Positions 41,900 to 55,200 of a stretch of DNA of 64,000 bases are shown here, piece after piece (within the stretch, counting starts at the first letter, position 1; every line of letters begins with the position of its first letter). A program made the translations under genes and the position numbers. The notes below the pieces were generated by a model that saw nothing but the letters and a program-made list of their open reading frames with translations, ran no database searches and was not told the DNA's origin. The stretch comes from Tanypteryx hageni. Lineage: Eukaryota; Arthropoda; Insecta; Odonata; Petaluridae. Location of the stretch: the NCBI GenBank assembly GCA_028673005.1, contig CM054115.1, positions 187,957,548-188,021,547 on the forward strand, read 5' to 3'.

Positions 41900-44800
41900 T
41901 CGGAATTGGAAAGCGACCGAGACCCGACAAATAAATCATCAAGATGAGAAAACTTAATTTTTAGGGCGAATTATAACTGCTTTAGTCCACAAATTATATG
42001 CTTTAACGGGATGATTTTAATTTTGCAACACTACCGGAAGCATTTTTTTTGAGGAACAATAGGGGCTGAAATTTCATAAATGCGAATTGTTAAGGTCGGA
42101 GAAGTCATTATTTCAACAGAAAAATTCGCTTATTGAGGAAGAATTGATAAATCCATCAGTACCTATTTATATTTTTGTTCAAACATATTCAAGTGGAAAT
42201 TTCATTAAGCCTATATCCATACTTAAAAAGTTTGAGAATCGTAGTCCGCTAAGATCTGTGAACGTTTTAAACTAATGTAACTCGGTATTATGAAGGGAAT
42301 CTTTTTATTTTTGTACTCCTTAGTACAAGAGAAAATGTAATAGTTATCATTTATTTTCGTCGGTTTTTTATTTCCAGTAACATCACATTCATTTTGATAA
42401 AGACACTAACCAACGCGGATTGCACTCCGATGGGCGCACTATCACGGTTGTTCCAAAGTTGTATCAAAATATCCAAAAAAAGACTTCGGCTTATGACTAA
42501 ACATCGAGTTTAGAAACTGAAAACATGATGCATTAAATTTGATAAGGTATATACAGTTATATAAAATATCATATGGTATTGCAATTATTGGTAGCAGCGG
42601 CGGTAATTTTAACATCATAAATTATAAAGATGCTAATGGAACACTGATTTTCAAATATAAAATGGAATAAATAAAAATGTTTGGTCCAAATAAGTTATTA
42701 AAGATAAAAATATTTGAATTAAAATTAAAAATAATTTTTAAACTTGATCATTTATTGTCTTAAAATAAGCTACGCGATAGGTATTGTTGGTGTTTAAGTT
42801 GTTCAGTTTTTTTACTAGCAAGTGGAATATAAGCGACTGAGCGAGGAAGTAACATCCGGACTTCAGTTCAAATATCTTCACCTCGCCATATTTGCGATCA
42901 AAAAAGCACACAAATATAGTTGAAGGCCAATATTTTCGCAGCTTTCCACGAGATTTCACCAAACGAGTATCCCTTCCTATAAAACGTTTACGTTCAAATC
43001 CGAAAGAGCGACCTCTTACGAAAGACAAGTACTTAATTAAGGAATAAAACAGATGAAGGACGGTTTTTGAACTCGTTGATTACACCTCAGAGAGGAAACT
43101 TCCGAGCCAGAATTGAAGTGAGAGGGATATTACGGTTGGGGAAACGAGTTTACCTTCTGCGATACGAGGACATTATGTGCGATGGGAATAACGCGGCATC
43201 CCCTCCAAAGAGAGAAATTCTTCCGGTGTGCGGAGCCACAATCGCGTTCTTTTTGCCCATCTCCTGCCCCGCGTCATCACTCCGCCTTCTCCGCGGCCTA
43301 GGGGTTTCTTTAAGGGAATATCACTCTGCAAGAGATAACGCTTTCAAGGGACACTAAGTGGTGTTATAAAAAATTTCCCTTTCAGATAAATACTTAAATT
43401 TGTAATTTCTGGAAAAATGCCAATTGTTCCTTCACTTAAAGAAAAAAACTTAGTTGTTAAAACTAATATGAATGTACCGCTCGCTAACTGGAGTAAATGG
43501 TAATTTTAAGCGATTTTGAGGTTGACTTCAAAAGTAAGCTCTCAAAGTAAACTGTAATTCTGTAAAAAGCTTTATATTACTGTATAATAAACAGCAATAT
43601 AAATTAAATATTTGATTTTTACAATGCAATTATTATTATTATTAAATAACAATACGTGTTTATAGAGACGCATCAGTGCACGGATATGTCTAACATGGAA
43701 ATAGGATATTCGAAAATCTCATGAAAAGTTGACTCATTGCCAAATCTGTTAATAAGGAAGTAATTCTCTCATCTTGTTAGATGTTTTGTAAAGTAAATTT
43801 AATTCTTGCAATGCTAAGAATGGAAAATTTCATATAGCCAATTTTGACTTTTGCAAACGGGTTTAATTTTGCCCAATATGCCCTACGAACACTAAATGAC
43901 ACTTCCATTAGATCAAATGACAAACTATGGAGTGTAGAAAGAATTGATGCATTTATTGTTTAAATAAGTTTACTATTTCTGTTTTATCCTGCGATAGCGT
44001 TATAATTGTACAATCTGAGTAGTCGCAGCCAAATATTGGAAAAATATCTGAATGAGGTGACCACAATTATTAAATCATTTATTTGAAAGGGAATATAAAT
44101 AACATTGGCCAATCACTGGTAGTTTAATTCGAACGATGTTTACCAAATTACAAATGTATTATCCTATGCTTAAAAATTTACCATTGTTACTAAAAATCCA
44201 ATTTTATATTAATACATATTATATAATATAGCTAATGATGAAAGACATTTAACTAATATTTAAAACTTTAAATTTTTGTCCAAGAATACAGTTCTGTATG
44301 TATCCAAAATTGTGCCGAATATAAATTTTACGTAAATATTTCTACTATGAAACCATTAAATGGCACAAATTTTCCTATAAATATTTGGGCTCTTTCCGGG
44401 ATGAAAAATTAGTTGTTATGCATTTTGAATTAATAAATGATTTTAAAATCTACTGAATAAACCCCCTCATTGGATATATTAATACAATATAACGCGAGAA
44501 TATGTTAATGAGCTTGGATTTATTATAAATTTTGGAATATTAGGATTTAATTGCATTTCCTCATGCCAACATAGAATTTATTTAAAATTATTATAACTTA
44601 CTTGACTATTTGACCAAATCTAGTATTAACAAATTTGCAGGACAACTTTTGCTTAACAATTAACCTTTCATAAAACAATACAAAAACAAAAATCATGAAG
44701 ATCGAACAAGCATTAAAGAGAATTATTTTTGCATCTAGATAGGACCAATTATAAACCTTTATCTTCTTTCTTCCGATTAAGGTAAATGCGAGCAGCTTAT

Positions 44801-46085
44801 CTTGCGAACATCGAGTTGTTCTAATTAGCGAGCTGTTACGCACGCTGCATTAATTAACCTTAATCACCGAAAGGCTCCTTTCCACCAGTGTAGGAGGGGG
44901 GAGGTGGAGGGAGCTCGAGGAAGGTTGGGGAGGGGCTGCGGGTCACGCTTCCTGCGAAAGGAGTAGTTGCGCCAGTGGCGACACCTTTGTTTAACGTCAC
45001 GCCAATTTGGCCGCACTCGCCATCCGCTCTTGCACGCCCGCTCTCCAAGCCTTCCTTCGCCTCCCATCTCCTCTCCTTCCGCTCCCAAAAATCATTACAA
45101 ACGTACCAACCCAATGCGAGAACTCTTTTTCCGTCGATGGACGTCGTTTGTGTCATATTTACGAGTCATACGTATTTTTATAAAAATTGGCGGTGGAAAA
45201 TTTTCACCAAAAATTTTAGTTCAGTCGATTAGAATCATTTATTCTGAGTATCATGTGAATAAAATAACTTTCGATTTACAGACTATATGTGATAAAAATT
45301 TCCTTTTGTTTGATTAATATTCTAACTTCGAATTTTAAATATCCATAAATTTAAGATGCGTAAAAATCGACATTTTAAACTCATTTTGTATAAAATCGAA
45401 AAATATCTATAGTTTTTTTGCAAGTATCTTTTTACGGAGAGCGAAAGTTTTTTATCCGGTTTGTCATGTTGATCCAAATGGAACCCCATTTTTCACTAAC
45501 AGCAGCCAAAAGTGTAATTTTAACGCGCATTCCCTTTTATTAAGTAAATATTCTTAATGTTAGTAACTATCTTGGAACCCCCAGTTAAATTACAAAAATA
45601 TCAATTTTAGTAGACAAGTTATTTGAACCATAGCTCATTTTAATAGAATAACACAACAATAAACATTTATTTATTTATTCATAGATTTGAATCACCACAA
45701 AATAAAGAATCTTATGAATATCTAGGCTGTAATATGGAATTTCCTACCGTTTCTTTTATTGCGATGTTATCCTCATGTTAACTGTTACTTCAGTCCATTT
45801 GTTTAAACATATTTATTCAGGAAATAACAAGCAGAGTTTACGTTGTCCTCCGTACACTCAATACGGAATGCCTATTTTTCCACCGACTCAACTCTCACCA
45901 TTTCTGCCTCCCTCGTCCTTCCTCCCGCAATTTTCTCAGCTTCAACTTCACGCCCTTCTCCCTTCAACGTGAACCACTCTCCTTCTGTGCACCGGACTTC
46001 ATTGACGCCCATAAACTTCCTACCTGAAGGTGTAATTTCATTATACTTGGACAAACTTCAAACCCTTTGATACCCTTCTCCTTGA
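41900..46085. other. Long AT-rich stretch, no gene seen
   Basis: Open frames at 42738-43028, 43067-43357 and 44860-45317 are not recognised. A short GC-richer patch lies at 44870-45120 and pyrimidine bias begins at about 45870. No element ends were found. Confidence 0.4.
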
Positions 46086-46254
46086 TTTCGCCTTCCCGTC
46101 TTAATGCGACTCGGTCCCTACTTGCCTCTCCCTTCCTCTCACCCCCCTCTCCCTCCCCACCCTTCTCCCACCCCACACCCTCTCTGTCTCTCCTGCCCCT
46201 CTTCTTTAGAGTTTCTCGGATTTTTTTTGGAATTGATTTTACACCCGTCTAAGA

Positions 46255-47345
46255 TTCTGATCCTTTCCTTCTCTCTCATGCACTTTCTCTCCCTCTCTCT
46301 ATTCCTCTCTCTTCCTGTCTCTCTCCCTCTATCTCCCTCTCTGTCTCTCCTACACTCTCCCTATCTCTCTTCTAGACTCTCTCCCTCTCTCTCTCCTACA
46401 CTCTCGCCCTCCCTCCTTCTCTCCTACACTGTCTCCCTCTCTCTCTCCTACACTCCCTCTCTCTCTCTCCTACACTCTCTCTCCCTCTCTCCTACACTCT
46501 CTCCCTCTCTCTTTCCTACACTCTATCTCTCCCTCTCTATCTCTCCTATACTCTCTCCCTCTCTTTCTCCTACACTTTCTCCATCTCTCTCCTGCATGCT
46601 CTCTCTCCCTTTCTCCTACACTCCCTCCCTCTTACTCCTACACTCTCTCTCTTCTACACTCTCTCCCTCTCTCTCTCTCCTACACTCTCTCCCGCTCTTT
46701 CTCCTACATTCTCTCCTTCCCTTTCTCATACACTCTCTCCCTCTATCTCCTACACTCTCTCACTCTCTCTCCTACACTCTCTTCCTCTCTCTCTTCTACA
46801 CTCTCTACCTCTCTCCTACACTCTCTCCCTCTCTCTCTCCTACTATCTCTCCCTCTCTCTCCTACACTCCTTTTCTTTCTCCTACACTCTCTCCCTCTCT
46901 CTCTCTCCTACATTCTCTCCCTCCTCTCTTTCTCCTACACTCTCTTCCACTCTCTCTCCTACACTCTCTCCCTCTCTCTACTACACTCTCTCCCTCTCTC
47001 TCTCCTATACTCTCCCCCTCCCTCTCTCTCTCTCTCTCCTACAGTCTCTCCCTCTCTTTATCACACTACCTCTCTCACGCGTTTTCTCCCCCTATCACAC
47101 ACTCCCTATCTCTTTCTAACACTCCCCTATCTCTCTCTCCTACACTCTCTCCCTCTCTCCTACACTCTCTCCCTCTCTCTCTCCTACACTCTCTCCCTCT
47201 CTCACGCTTTCCCTCCCCCTATCACACTCTCCCTATCTCTCTCTCTCTCTCTCAAAATTCTTTCCTACACAGCCTCTCTTTCCCTCACTCTCTCCCTCTC
47301 CCACGCTTTTTCTCCCCTATATCACTCTCCCTCTCTATCTCTCTA
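46255..47345 (+). repeat. Polypyrimidine tract of about 1.1 kb with CTCCTACACT units
   Basis: The plus strand is almost all C and T, broken mainly by single A bases in CTACACTCTCTCCCTCTCTC-type units of variable length (about 20-30 bp). Purines are rare over the whole tract. The 446-codon frame at 46104-47444 is a translation of this repeat (Ser/Leu/Pro) and is not a gene. Such a tract can form triplex DNA. Confidence 0.9.
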
Positions 47346-47449
47346 ACACTTTCTCCTCTCCTTGTCTCAGCAACGTTTCTCTCGTCCCGCCTAATGCTCC
47401 AAGTATTGCTCCAAACTATCTCAACTCCGTTTCCTTTCCTCTGATCAGG

Positions 47450-48208
47450 AGGAAGGATTTATGGAGTGGAGGGTGAGGAAAATACAGTGTGAGTAAGAAG
47501 GAGAGAGAGAGAGAAAAAGTGGGAGTTCATTTGGGAGTGAAGAAGCGGAACCGAAGGAGTTCTCGTCACATGGAGATCACTATGCCAACACGGAGTTTAC
47601 CTTCGAATCTTTTTCTGCTATTGTTGTTGTTGCTGTGCGTGTAACCAGTTCTCCTAGTTCAAAGATGCCGGAAACTTGTTCGAAGTCTCGATAGGGAAAG
47701 CGCTCCTATGGGAAAATCGTTTCAATGCGATTAATTTTTCACAAACCCATTTCAACAATGGAATTGCAGAGATATTCGCTCTTTATAAAGTGAAATTGTA
47801 ATTTTCCGATAGTAAAAACGCAAAATATCGGTTGAAATAATCTACGCTTTTTTTCGCTGCTCTTCCCAATGTACCCATGAATTAGAAAAGCCTGCACTCA
47901 AAAGTTTCTGTTTGAAAGAAATTTGACATCTCAAAAACTCAATTATTGTTTCAATCTGATCATTTTAATTTAACACGCTAGTATTTAAAATCCTTCTTAA
48001 TGTGAATATTCGAAAACTAAGAGAATTATTATCACTATCGAAAGTGGAAGAGAAGTAACGAGAAAACGAAAATATCAACTTCATGCTCGGAAGGACTCAT
48101 CATAAGAAAAAAAGATGTAATTTTTGCCGATGGACTTTACACCGTCACGGTTTTACCTTCAACTATAAACATTTTTTGCTAGGTATCTATTAACTAATAA
48201 AATATAAC
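47450..48208. other. AT-rich stretch, no gene seen
   Basis: A short TTGTTGTTGTTGCTG run lies near 47620. Otherwise nothing recognised. Confidence 0.45.
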
Positions 48209-48715
48209 TAGGCTTGGTAGGATTCGAAGTTTATTTTTTTAAATCGACGATTAAAATAGACGTTTATTTTCCCGAAAGATTTTCAAAGAATATCGACGCT
48301 TAAAATTACTACTTAAATATAGGGCTGGCATTTTCGGCCTTTCAATTTGATGATTTAAATTTACTTATTAAATCGTAATCCTAGGTAACATTTACGTTTA
48401 TTTTACAATAGTCTGATTATTTATTAAAATTTTTATATTATTCATATTCCTGAAAAATAAGTTCTTCGAAAATCGAATCGTTTTGGCATTACATGGCGGT
48501 TAATTTCTGCTATACTACTCACATTCAACAACGTAAAAAGTATACTTTAATCGTTAATTTGATCTTTTACTAATTAAATCATAACTATAAAACATAAAAT
48601 TACATTTGTGCCAAGCTACGAGATTTCGCGGTCCTTCTTTGGATTTATGACAAAATATCCATGAACTAAGTGTAATCCGGTACACAACGTGTTAATGCGA
48701 CATGCAACGTCTATA

Positions 48716-48726
<11 letters not shown>

Positions 48727-48757
<31 letters not shown>
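48727..48757. repeat. (AT)n microsatellite at the LINE 5' truncation
   Basis: AT run followed by ATGTATGTATAT and a GTATGTTTGTATGC run, immediately upstream of the first LINE codons. Confidence 0.95.
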
Positions 48758-48760
<3 letters not shown>

Positions 48761-48804
48761 GTATGTATATATATAATATATTTATGTATGTTTGTATGCA
48801 TATA

Positions 48805-50054
48805 CACGTCACACCCATTCATAAGGGAGGTGACAAAGAAAATCCCGAAAATCATAGGCCGATTTCTCTAACATCATTATCATGTAAGATTTTGGAGCAC
48901 ATTATTGCAAGCAACACAATGCGTTATCTCGAGAGTAGATCTCTCTTAGTCAGCTGTCAACATGGCTTCAGAAAAGGTAGATCTTGTGACACCCAACTCG
49001 GTCTGTTTGTGAATGATGTTTTATCATGCGGCGAAAATAAAAAACAGGTCGATGCAGTGTTCCTTGATTTTAGAAAAGCTTTTGACAAGGTTCTCCACCG
49101 TAAGTTGTTATTAAAATTGGAAAATCTTGGCGTTAATGTTAAAGTCATTAACTGGGTTCGCGCTTTCCTTTGGAATAGAAAACATAAAGTAGTCATCGAT
49201 GGTAAGTCCTCGAGTGTGGCAGATGTAGTCTCTGGAGTGCCGCAGGGTAGTGTGATCGGACCTATGCTTTTCTTGCTTTATATAAACGACATCAGCTCAG
49301 TTGTGAAAAGTAATATCAGGCTTTTTTTGCGGATGACACCGTAGTCTATAGAGAAATTAGTGGTCCTAGCGACCATCGTCAGCTTCAGGATGATCTGGAT
49401 GCGTTATCTGTTTGGTGCAAGGAATGGCAGCTAGAAATCAATCAGAAAAAGAGTAACGTTCTAAACTTTTGGAAGTCTAGAAGCCTATCGTCCGTGTTTA
49501 CCTACTCGATAGATGGTGAGAGCATTCCTGTTTCGGAATCCGTGAAATACCTCGGGGTAACCTTGAATAGTGACCTGTCTTGGGACACCCACATAAGACG
49601 GGTGATAGGTGTGGCAAATAAGAAGTTGGCTTTTGTGCTTTTGTGCACGGAAAAGGTGAGAGAATCCTGTTATTTATCGTTGGTTAGACCTCAAATGGAA
49701 TACGCAGCAGCGGTTTGGGATCCATATCAGAGGGGACTCATAAAGGATTTAGAAAAAATACAGCGGCGAGCAGCTAGATACGTGAAAAAGAATTACGATA
49801 AAAAACAGAGCGTTATGTTACTCATTAAATAGTTGAGCTGGCCATCGTTGAAAGATCGTAGATTACAGGAGAGATTTAAACTTCTAGATAAATATAGGTC
49901 GGAGATATTCGTAAATGAAATGAAGGATATTATTCGACAACCAACGTATATCGGACGGAGTGATAATGAGGACAAGATTCGCGAAATAGATAGTAGGACG
50001 GAGAGGTATAAGGAGTCCTTTTTCCCTAGGACAATACGTGACCACAATAGATAA
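48805..50054 (+). pseudogene. L2-type reverse transcriptase, frameshifted and with one stop
   Basis: The first part reads HVTPIHKGGDKENPENHRPI, ILEHIIASNTMRYLE, CQHGFRKGRSCDTQL, VFLDFRKAFDKV and SGVPQGSVIGPMLFLLYIND. At 49321-49328 a run of seven T shifts the frame; the next frame continues ADDTVVYREI (so the catalytic (F)ADD is present), then LDALSVWCKEWQLEINQKKS, VKYLGVTLNSDLSWDTHI, LVRPQMEYAAAVWDPYQ and IQRRAARYV. A TAG at 49830-49832 replaces a likely Glu codon. The frame then continues LSWPSLKDRRLQERFKLLDK to the end at 50054. Only the shift and the stop interrupt it, so the copy is fairly young, but it lacks the endonuclease and half of the finger domain. Confidence 0.88.
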
Positions 50055-50146
50055 GTGAATAATAATTAGTTAGGAACTTGGTACGCGGCACCCCCTGCCA
50101 TCCACCGTCAAGGTGACTTGCAGGGTAATATGTAGATGTAGATGTA
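48805..50146 (+). mobile_element. 5'-truncated L2/CR1-type LINE
   Basis: It begins within the reverse transcriptase, just after a TATG-rich microsatellite, and runs to a 3' end with GCACCCCCTGCCATCC, AAGGTGACTTGCAGGGTAAT and the tail TGTAGATGTAGATGTA (50131-50146). This GGTGRCTTGCAG...(TGTAGA)n end is typical of L2-like LINEs in arthropods. It is a separate family from the LINE at 34.5-38 kb. Confidence 0.85.
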
Positions 50147-51389
50147 TGTTCCTTATCCGTTTTTACACCGTTGAAGCTATCAAATTCTAAAGTTTCATGG
50201 GCCATCCTATGGACAAAAGGAAGAACTTGGTCTAGGTTTGCAGACCGTGGGGTCTCTTATACCCCATGGGATCAACAAAATACTATTTCCATAAGAATTG
50301 ATGGAAAAAGGTGTGGAGAAACTTCAAAATGCCATGCAGCCCTTCACTGATGTGGATATAAATATACCTAAGTATTAACTTACCATCTCGGGATTTTCTA
50401 GGCGGCAACAAAGCTAAATTTAATAATTGTTGTCCTCCTCAAATGTGTGAAAAATTAAACTTGATTATTGAGCGCTCGATTAACAGTCTAACCTCAAATG
50501 CTGATAAAAATATGTTTTTCCAATCGGCAAAATATTTTAGAATAAATAGCAAATAAATAATAATATTTAATCCCTCTTCGATTTTTACTAACGATTGCCC
50601 TATTTATGTGTACCTTTTTTAAACCATTATATAAAATTGAAATTTTCGAACCTGTAGCAAAAAACGAAGGAGCCAAAAGCACGAGAGAGAAACCATCCTT
50701 CCTGGATAACTTTAATAAAAGGACTGATAAAAGTTTGGGTTGTGCATAAGGAGAACTGGTGAAAGTGCAGACAACCAGGTCATCTATAGGAAAAACAGTA
50801 GAAAGGATCGAGAAACATTTGTTTCTGGAATACACTCCACGGGGTTGATGACTGGAAGGGGTAGTAAACGACCAGCGAAATTACTTTCTTCCTTCCTTGT
50901 TTAACAGGGGTCGAGGCATTCTCAGCAGGGCATATCCATGACCTTATCTGTATAGAAAGGCTCGTAGAATATCTCACCACTAGGTCTGCAAATATAATCT
51001 CGAAAACCTCAAAAGGTCTAAGAAACACGTGTTCTCAAATCTACCCCAGGGCCTTGCGGTTACCTGATTGTCCAGAGTAGAAGCGTGAGCTTTTCTAACA
51101 GACACATATTTCAGTGTAAGAAAATACTCTTCTTTTAGTTCCACTGTTAATGCAATCCCAGAAAAGGAACAAAATCGTAGGTAGAAAATAATATTGCCAA
51201 AAAAGTAAACAGAAACGACTTTAATATTATAATTCAGAATAGGTTTTTGGACTTATACTTTCCCATGTCATGTTGAAAATCGACGCTTATCGACGACTAT
51301 TTATTTTCGTCGATTTTGAAATTTAAGAAAATCGGCGTTTATCGGCGTTTTTCGTTTTAAATCGAAACCTACCAAGGTTAAATATAATT

Positions 51390-53480
51390 TTATATGATGG
51401 TTCATCGCACCTGATTTCTTCTATCATAATACAAACGGTACTGTGAATTACACATTTTTAAACGTGGATGTGTGAAAATTTAATATTAAATTAATAACCC
51501 GCATTTTTTTCAAAGACGAGTATCTCTGCGTTTATTTGACCAAGTTTAAGATATTTTATTTCTGAATGGTGCTTTTTATAGAGTTGTTTTAAAATGCGCT
51601 TATAGTTTCTCTTTGGCGTCTGTCTGTATGTGCACTTTCAAAATTGGAAATTGTGTCAAAACCGTGACTGATAAAGAGCTGAAACTTAGAGCGTAGATTT
51701 CTGTACTACTGTCAGTTGTTGTGTTTTAGGTTTGAGTTTTGAAAAACGTTCGGATTAGGGCCGATTTCAAATTTTGTTTTTAAATCCCACCGAAGTTGCT
51801 AAAATGGGAATCAGAAAATTTGAGCGTAAATTTTAACATTATTGCAACTTATTATTTAAAAGTATGAGATAAATACAATAAGAAAGTCGTAATTTATTTT
51901 TAACAGAAAATGTCTAATATTGTTTATATAAATTTTCGTCAGCAAACAATACGAACAATTTAATTTCGTGAGCACACAGAACATAGTAAAGGAAAGGATG
52001 CGAGCTATCTACGACGAAGAAATTAGTGTAAATACGTTAATTATCTTTTCGAGCGCCCATAGAAATACTACTGAAAAGGAGCTTCTGGGTATAAGGGACC
52101 TATTTTTGGTCTGGAAACATTTCTCTGTTACGAAAAAAATTCTGCTTGGCCGCATATCTTTATTCGCAGCAAAACATGACGAATATCTTGAACAGCTGTA
52201 TTAAAGTTTATTTTCAAAATTTAACAACTGATACAACTTCGCGTTATTATATTTTTTAATATGTGCTCATGAGCATAATGTGATCTCCCTAGTAATTTTT
52301 TCTTTGCATCAATGGTTACTTCATTTTAGAGAGCGTGCAGCACGCTTAGTAACACTCGCCGTCTATTTTGCATTTCTCTCGACAAATTTTTATTTTTGCA
52401 CGCCCAATAAATTTCATACTCCAATCTCGATAATTCATTTTTGAATAAGTATTTGAATGTTGATATAATATTTGTGATGCTTAATTTTTCAATTGGAAAC
52501 TTGTGATTTTGTTTTAATCTACCACATATTAATAAAAAACTGGGTCTTTAAATTGTCGTAGCATCAAAGAATCCGATTATTTCATGTCAAATAAAAACTT
52601 TTAGTGTGATATCTTTTTTGAGCACCTTTCAAAGCCGGAAAATGTTCTTCACTAAATCCACTCAAATAAAATGTTCCAACTTTCATAATATTCTCATCTC
52701 TCCTATCATGTTTCATCCATTCTCTCATTTACCCTCTCTCTCTTTCGCTTGGTTCCTTTTTCGCCCAAATTACCTCTTCTCTTTTGTCTTATTTTTCCTT
52801 GGGTCTTCATAAGGCTGCTTTCCCGTCCGCAATTCGCTCTCTTATCGTCCAATCTCCTCTGTGATTCATTTGCATTATCTACTGCTCATCTCACCAAACG
52901 ATCGTATCTCCAGCTTATCTTTCTCCTATTTTGGACTAGCACAAAAGAACTTCATTCTCCAGCACCGTTTTATTTACGAGTGCCATATCCATCAAAACAC
53001 ACAATGTACTGCATAAATATATTTCATAAAAAATCTGTTGTTTCCAGGACATGACTTTCACCATACAGAGAAATTAATACGGTGGCAATATTATTTTCAA
53101 GTTGCTCTCGAGATGAACGATCTCAAGAATGATTATCGGCAATTAAACCCGTGAAAACTTTTTGAAAATATTGAATAATTTTCACAGTGAAAAATGCGTT
53201 AAAACCATTTTTTACGTTGAATAAACAATAAGTTAAGAACATGTGTATTTGTTTCTATGGATAAAAAATATCGATACGTGACGAATTTTATCGTTAGCGG
53301 TGATAATATCGCTGTCAATGTCTGCAATAAGCTTGTTTAAAAATAAGATAGTAGATGGCATTGGAATAATTTTATTGCAATTAAAATTAGTTTTTGGCAG
53401 TGTGGGCATTGCTATCAACAATTATAAAATTTTACCATAGCAACGGAAACAAAAGTATCGATTCATGACGTACTTTGTAG
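51390..53480. other. AT-rich stretch, no gene seen
   Basis: A 78-codon frame at 51968-52204 (with NIVKERMRAIYDEEI) is not recognised. Pyrimidine bias occurs at 52680-52900. Nothing else noted. Confidence 0.4.
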
Positions 53481-53489
53481 GCTCACAAT

Positions 53490-53720
53490 CAGACTAATAA
53501 TCAAAATATCTTTTAAATAACGTAAACCTCAACTTCCGGTTAATCAATTTTAGCCAAAATTAGACCTTGATTTTTTATTGAAATCTTAATCATAAAATTT
53601 TGTGCAATTTGATTAGTATTTTTATGAGTTGGAGCGCGCACAAAATTCCTACCACTCGCACACCGACGAGAAAACGGTGAAAACGTCTTAGATGACCTTA
53701 AAATGTGTATTTCCGTTGCA
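53490..53720 (+). repeat. Dispersed repeat, copy 2 (partner near 27.5 kb)
   Basis: AATATCTTTTAAATAACG, ACTTCCGGTTAATCAAT, TTTGATTAGTATTTTTATGA, GAGTTGGAGCGC and GACGAGAAAACGGTGAAAAC follow the same order as in 27450-27740. Diverged, class unknown. Confidence 0.5.
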
Positions 53721-53962
53721 ATCTCGAATTCGATTGTTTTCACAAACGCAATACTTTCTACTGTACATCATATGGAGAAACTAAAAACAAAGTTTCTAGG
53801 TCGTAAAATAGCATAAGTATCTGCAATTCCTTCATACAACTTCGTTAAATTAATTGATAGTGTTTTCTATGTAAATATATTTTTTGGCAAATGGATTTAA
53901 TGAATGGACAATACTGCGATTAACTATTTTGTCAGTGATACTTATTACTTAAAATATACGGA

Positions 53963-53964
<2 letters not shown>

Positions 53965-54031
<67 letters not shown>
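53965..54031. repeat. (AT)n microsatellite, about 33 units
   Basis: Uninterrupted alternating AT. Confidence 0.97.
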
Positions 54032-54032
<1 letters not shown>

Positions 54033-54039
54033 GTGTTAT

Positions 54040-55200
54040 TTGAGCAAATGGTGGAAAAAATTGTGTATTAGAATTACAGTTAGTTAATGTAATATACCAT
54101 AAAAAGGTGAAGTAAGAACTTTAAATATATATTAATTCCCAAGTGTCTCTTCTTCACGGTTTTTTAGACGTCTCCATTTGAAATTAATTGATAAAATTTT
54201 GTACACGAAAAAGTGATTTTAAGTAATGACTCACAAAAATCGAAAAATCTTAGGAGAGAATCTATGGTTCGATTCCAGAAATCTTCTTTTCTCCATTCGA
54301 TTATCATTAGAACGTGTGCTGGATGCTGAAATTTTGCATTTTAATATGGTTTATGATCGAGATACGATATTGACAAGAAAATTTAAATCCCTTCCGAATT
54401 ATACGAGTTTCACGATCTTATATTTTTATGTAAATTTCAAAAGTTGGAGTCTGATAATTAATTTTATCCTGTATAATAGGTCAGGCTAAAATTTCAAATA
54501 CTATCTGATAATCAGCGGTACTTTTCGCAGTATTTTAAACTGTTAGATTACTACAAAATTCAAAAACTTATATTTAGAATTTCATTCTTTCAAAAATAGT
54601 TATATATATAAATTCATTAAAGCAAGTATAACGAGGAAGAGATTGGAAGGAAATGACCTTATATTTATAGCAACATTATATTTTTGCGCATATAGCTATT
54701 TCACTTAAAAACAAACAACGCATAAATTAATCATAAAGCCTGCCTTCTGGCTTGAATCCAGTAGACGACCTATATAATTCCTTTGCCATGATACCATCAC
54801 CATGGCTACAGAGTGATAATTCTCTTCATCGTTGCTAGTAAAAAAAATCCTGCGCTAGAATAGAACAGTTTTTAAGAATCAACCATCGATAAGATACCGC
54901 TAAGAGCGGTTGCTTAGCACTTGGAACGCGCGTATCGTTTAAGCAAACATTTTAGGGGCGAAGGGAATGCTTTTATTATCTATTATCAACAACAAATAGT
55001 TGCCATTAGTGCTGAAATTCAATTTCAGAGATGAATGGTATGTTTTCTATCTTGAAGGCGTCGAATTCTTTTAGATGCCCAATTTAACAAACTCTCCTCT
55101 ACCACCTCGCAAACATAAACATCTCGTCATCCAGAATATCAACAAAGCGAGCTATTAAATTTAAAGTCAAGCAGTTTCTGTCACATTAAAAGTCTCCTTT
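54040..55200. other. AT-rich stretch, no gene seen
   Basis: An 87-codon frame (54226-54489) is not recognised. Confidence 0.4.

Larger units (their letters stand above)
48209..51380. mobile_element. Inverted-repeat DNA element (probable hAT) containing a LINE
   Basis: The left end is TAGGCTTGGTAGGATTCGAA; the right end, reverse complemented, is TAACCTTGGTAGGTTTCGAT. Flanking 8-mers are AATATAAC (48201-48208) and AATATAAT (51381-51388), matching at seven of eight bases. Words of the form ATCGACG or ATCGGCG recur in both subterminal regions, in mirror orientation (48243-48300 and 51280-51345). The 8-bp duplication and TAGG start favour hAT. The interior holds an L2/CR1-type LINE fragment and about 1.1 kb of unassigned DNA (50150-51240). 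Two minus-strand frames there (50494-50835 and 50780-51028) are not recognised. Confidence 0.65.

Noticed and set aside
46104..47444. 446-codon open frame
   Set aside because: It translates the polypyrimidine tract; only Ser, Leu, Pro and a few others appear and there is no domain.
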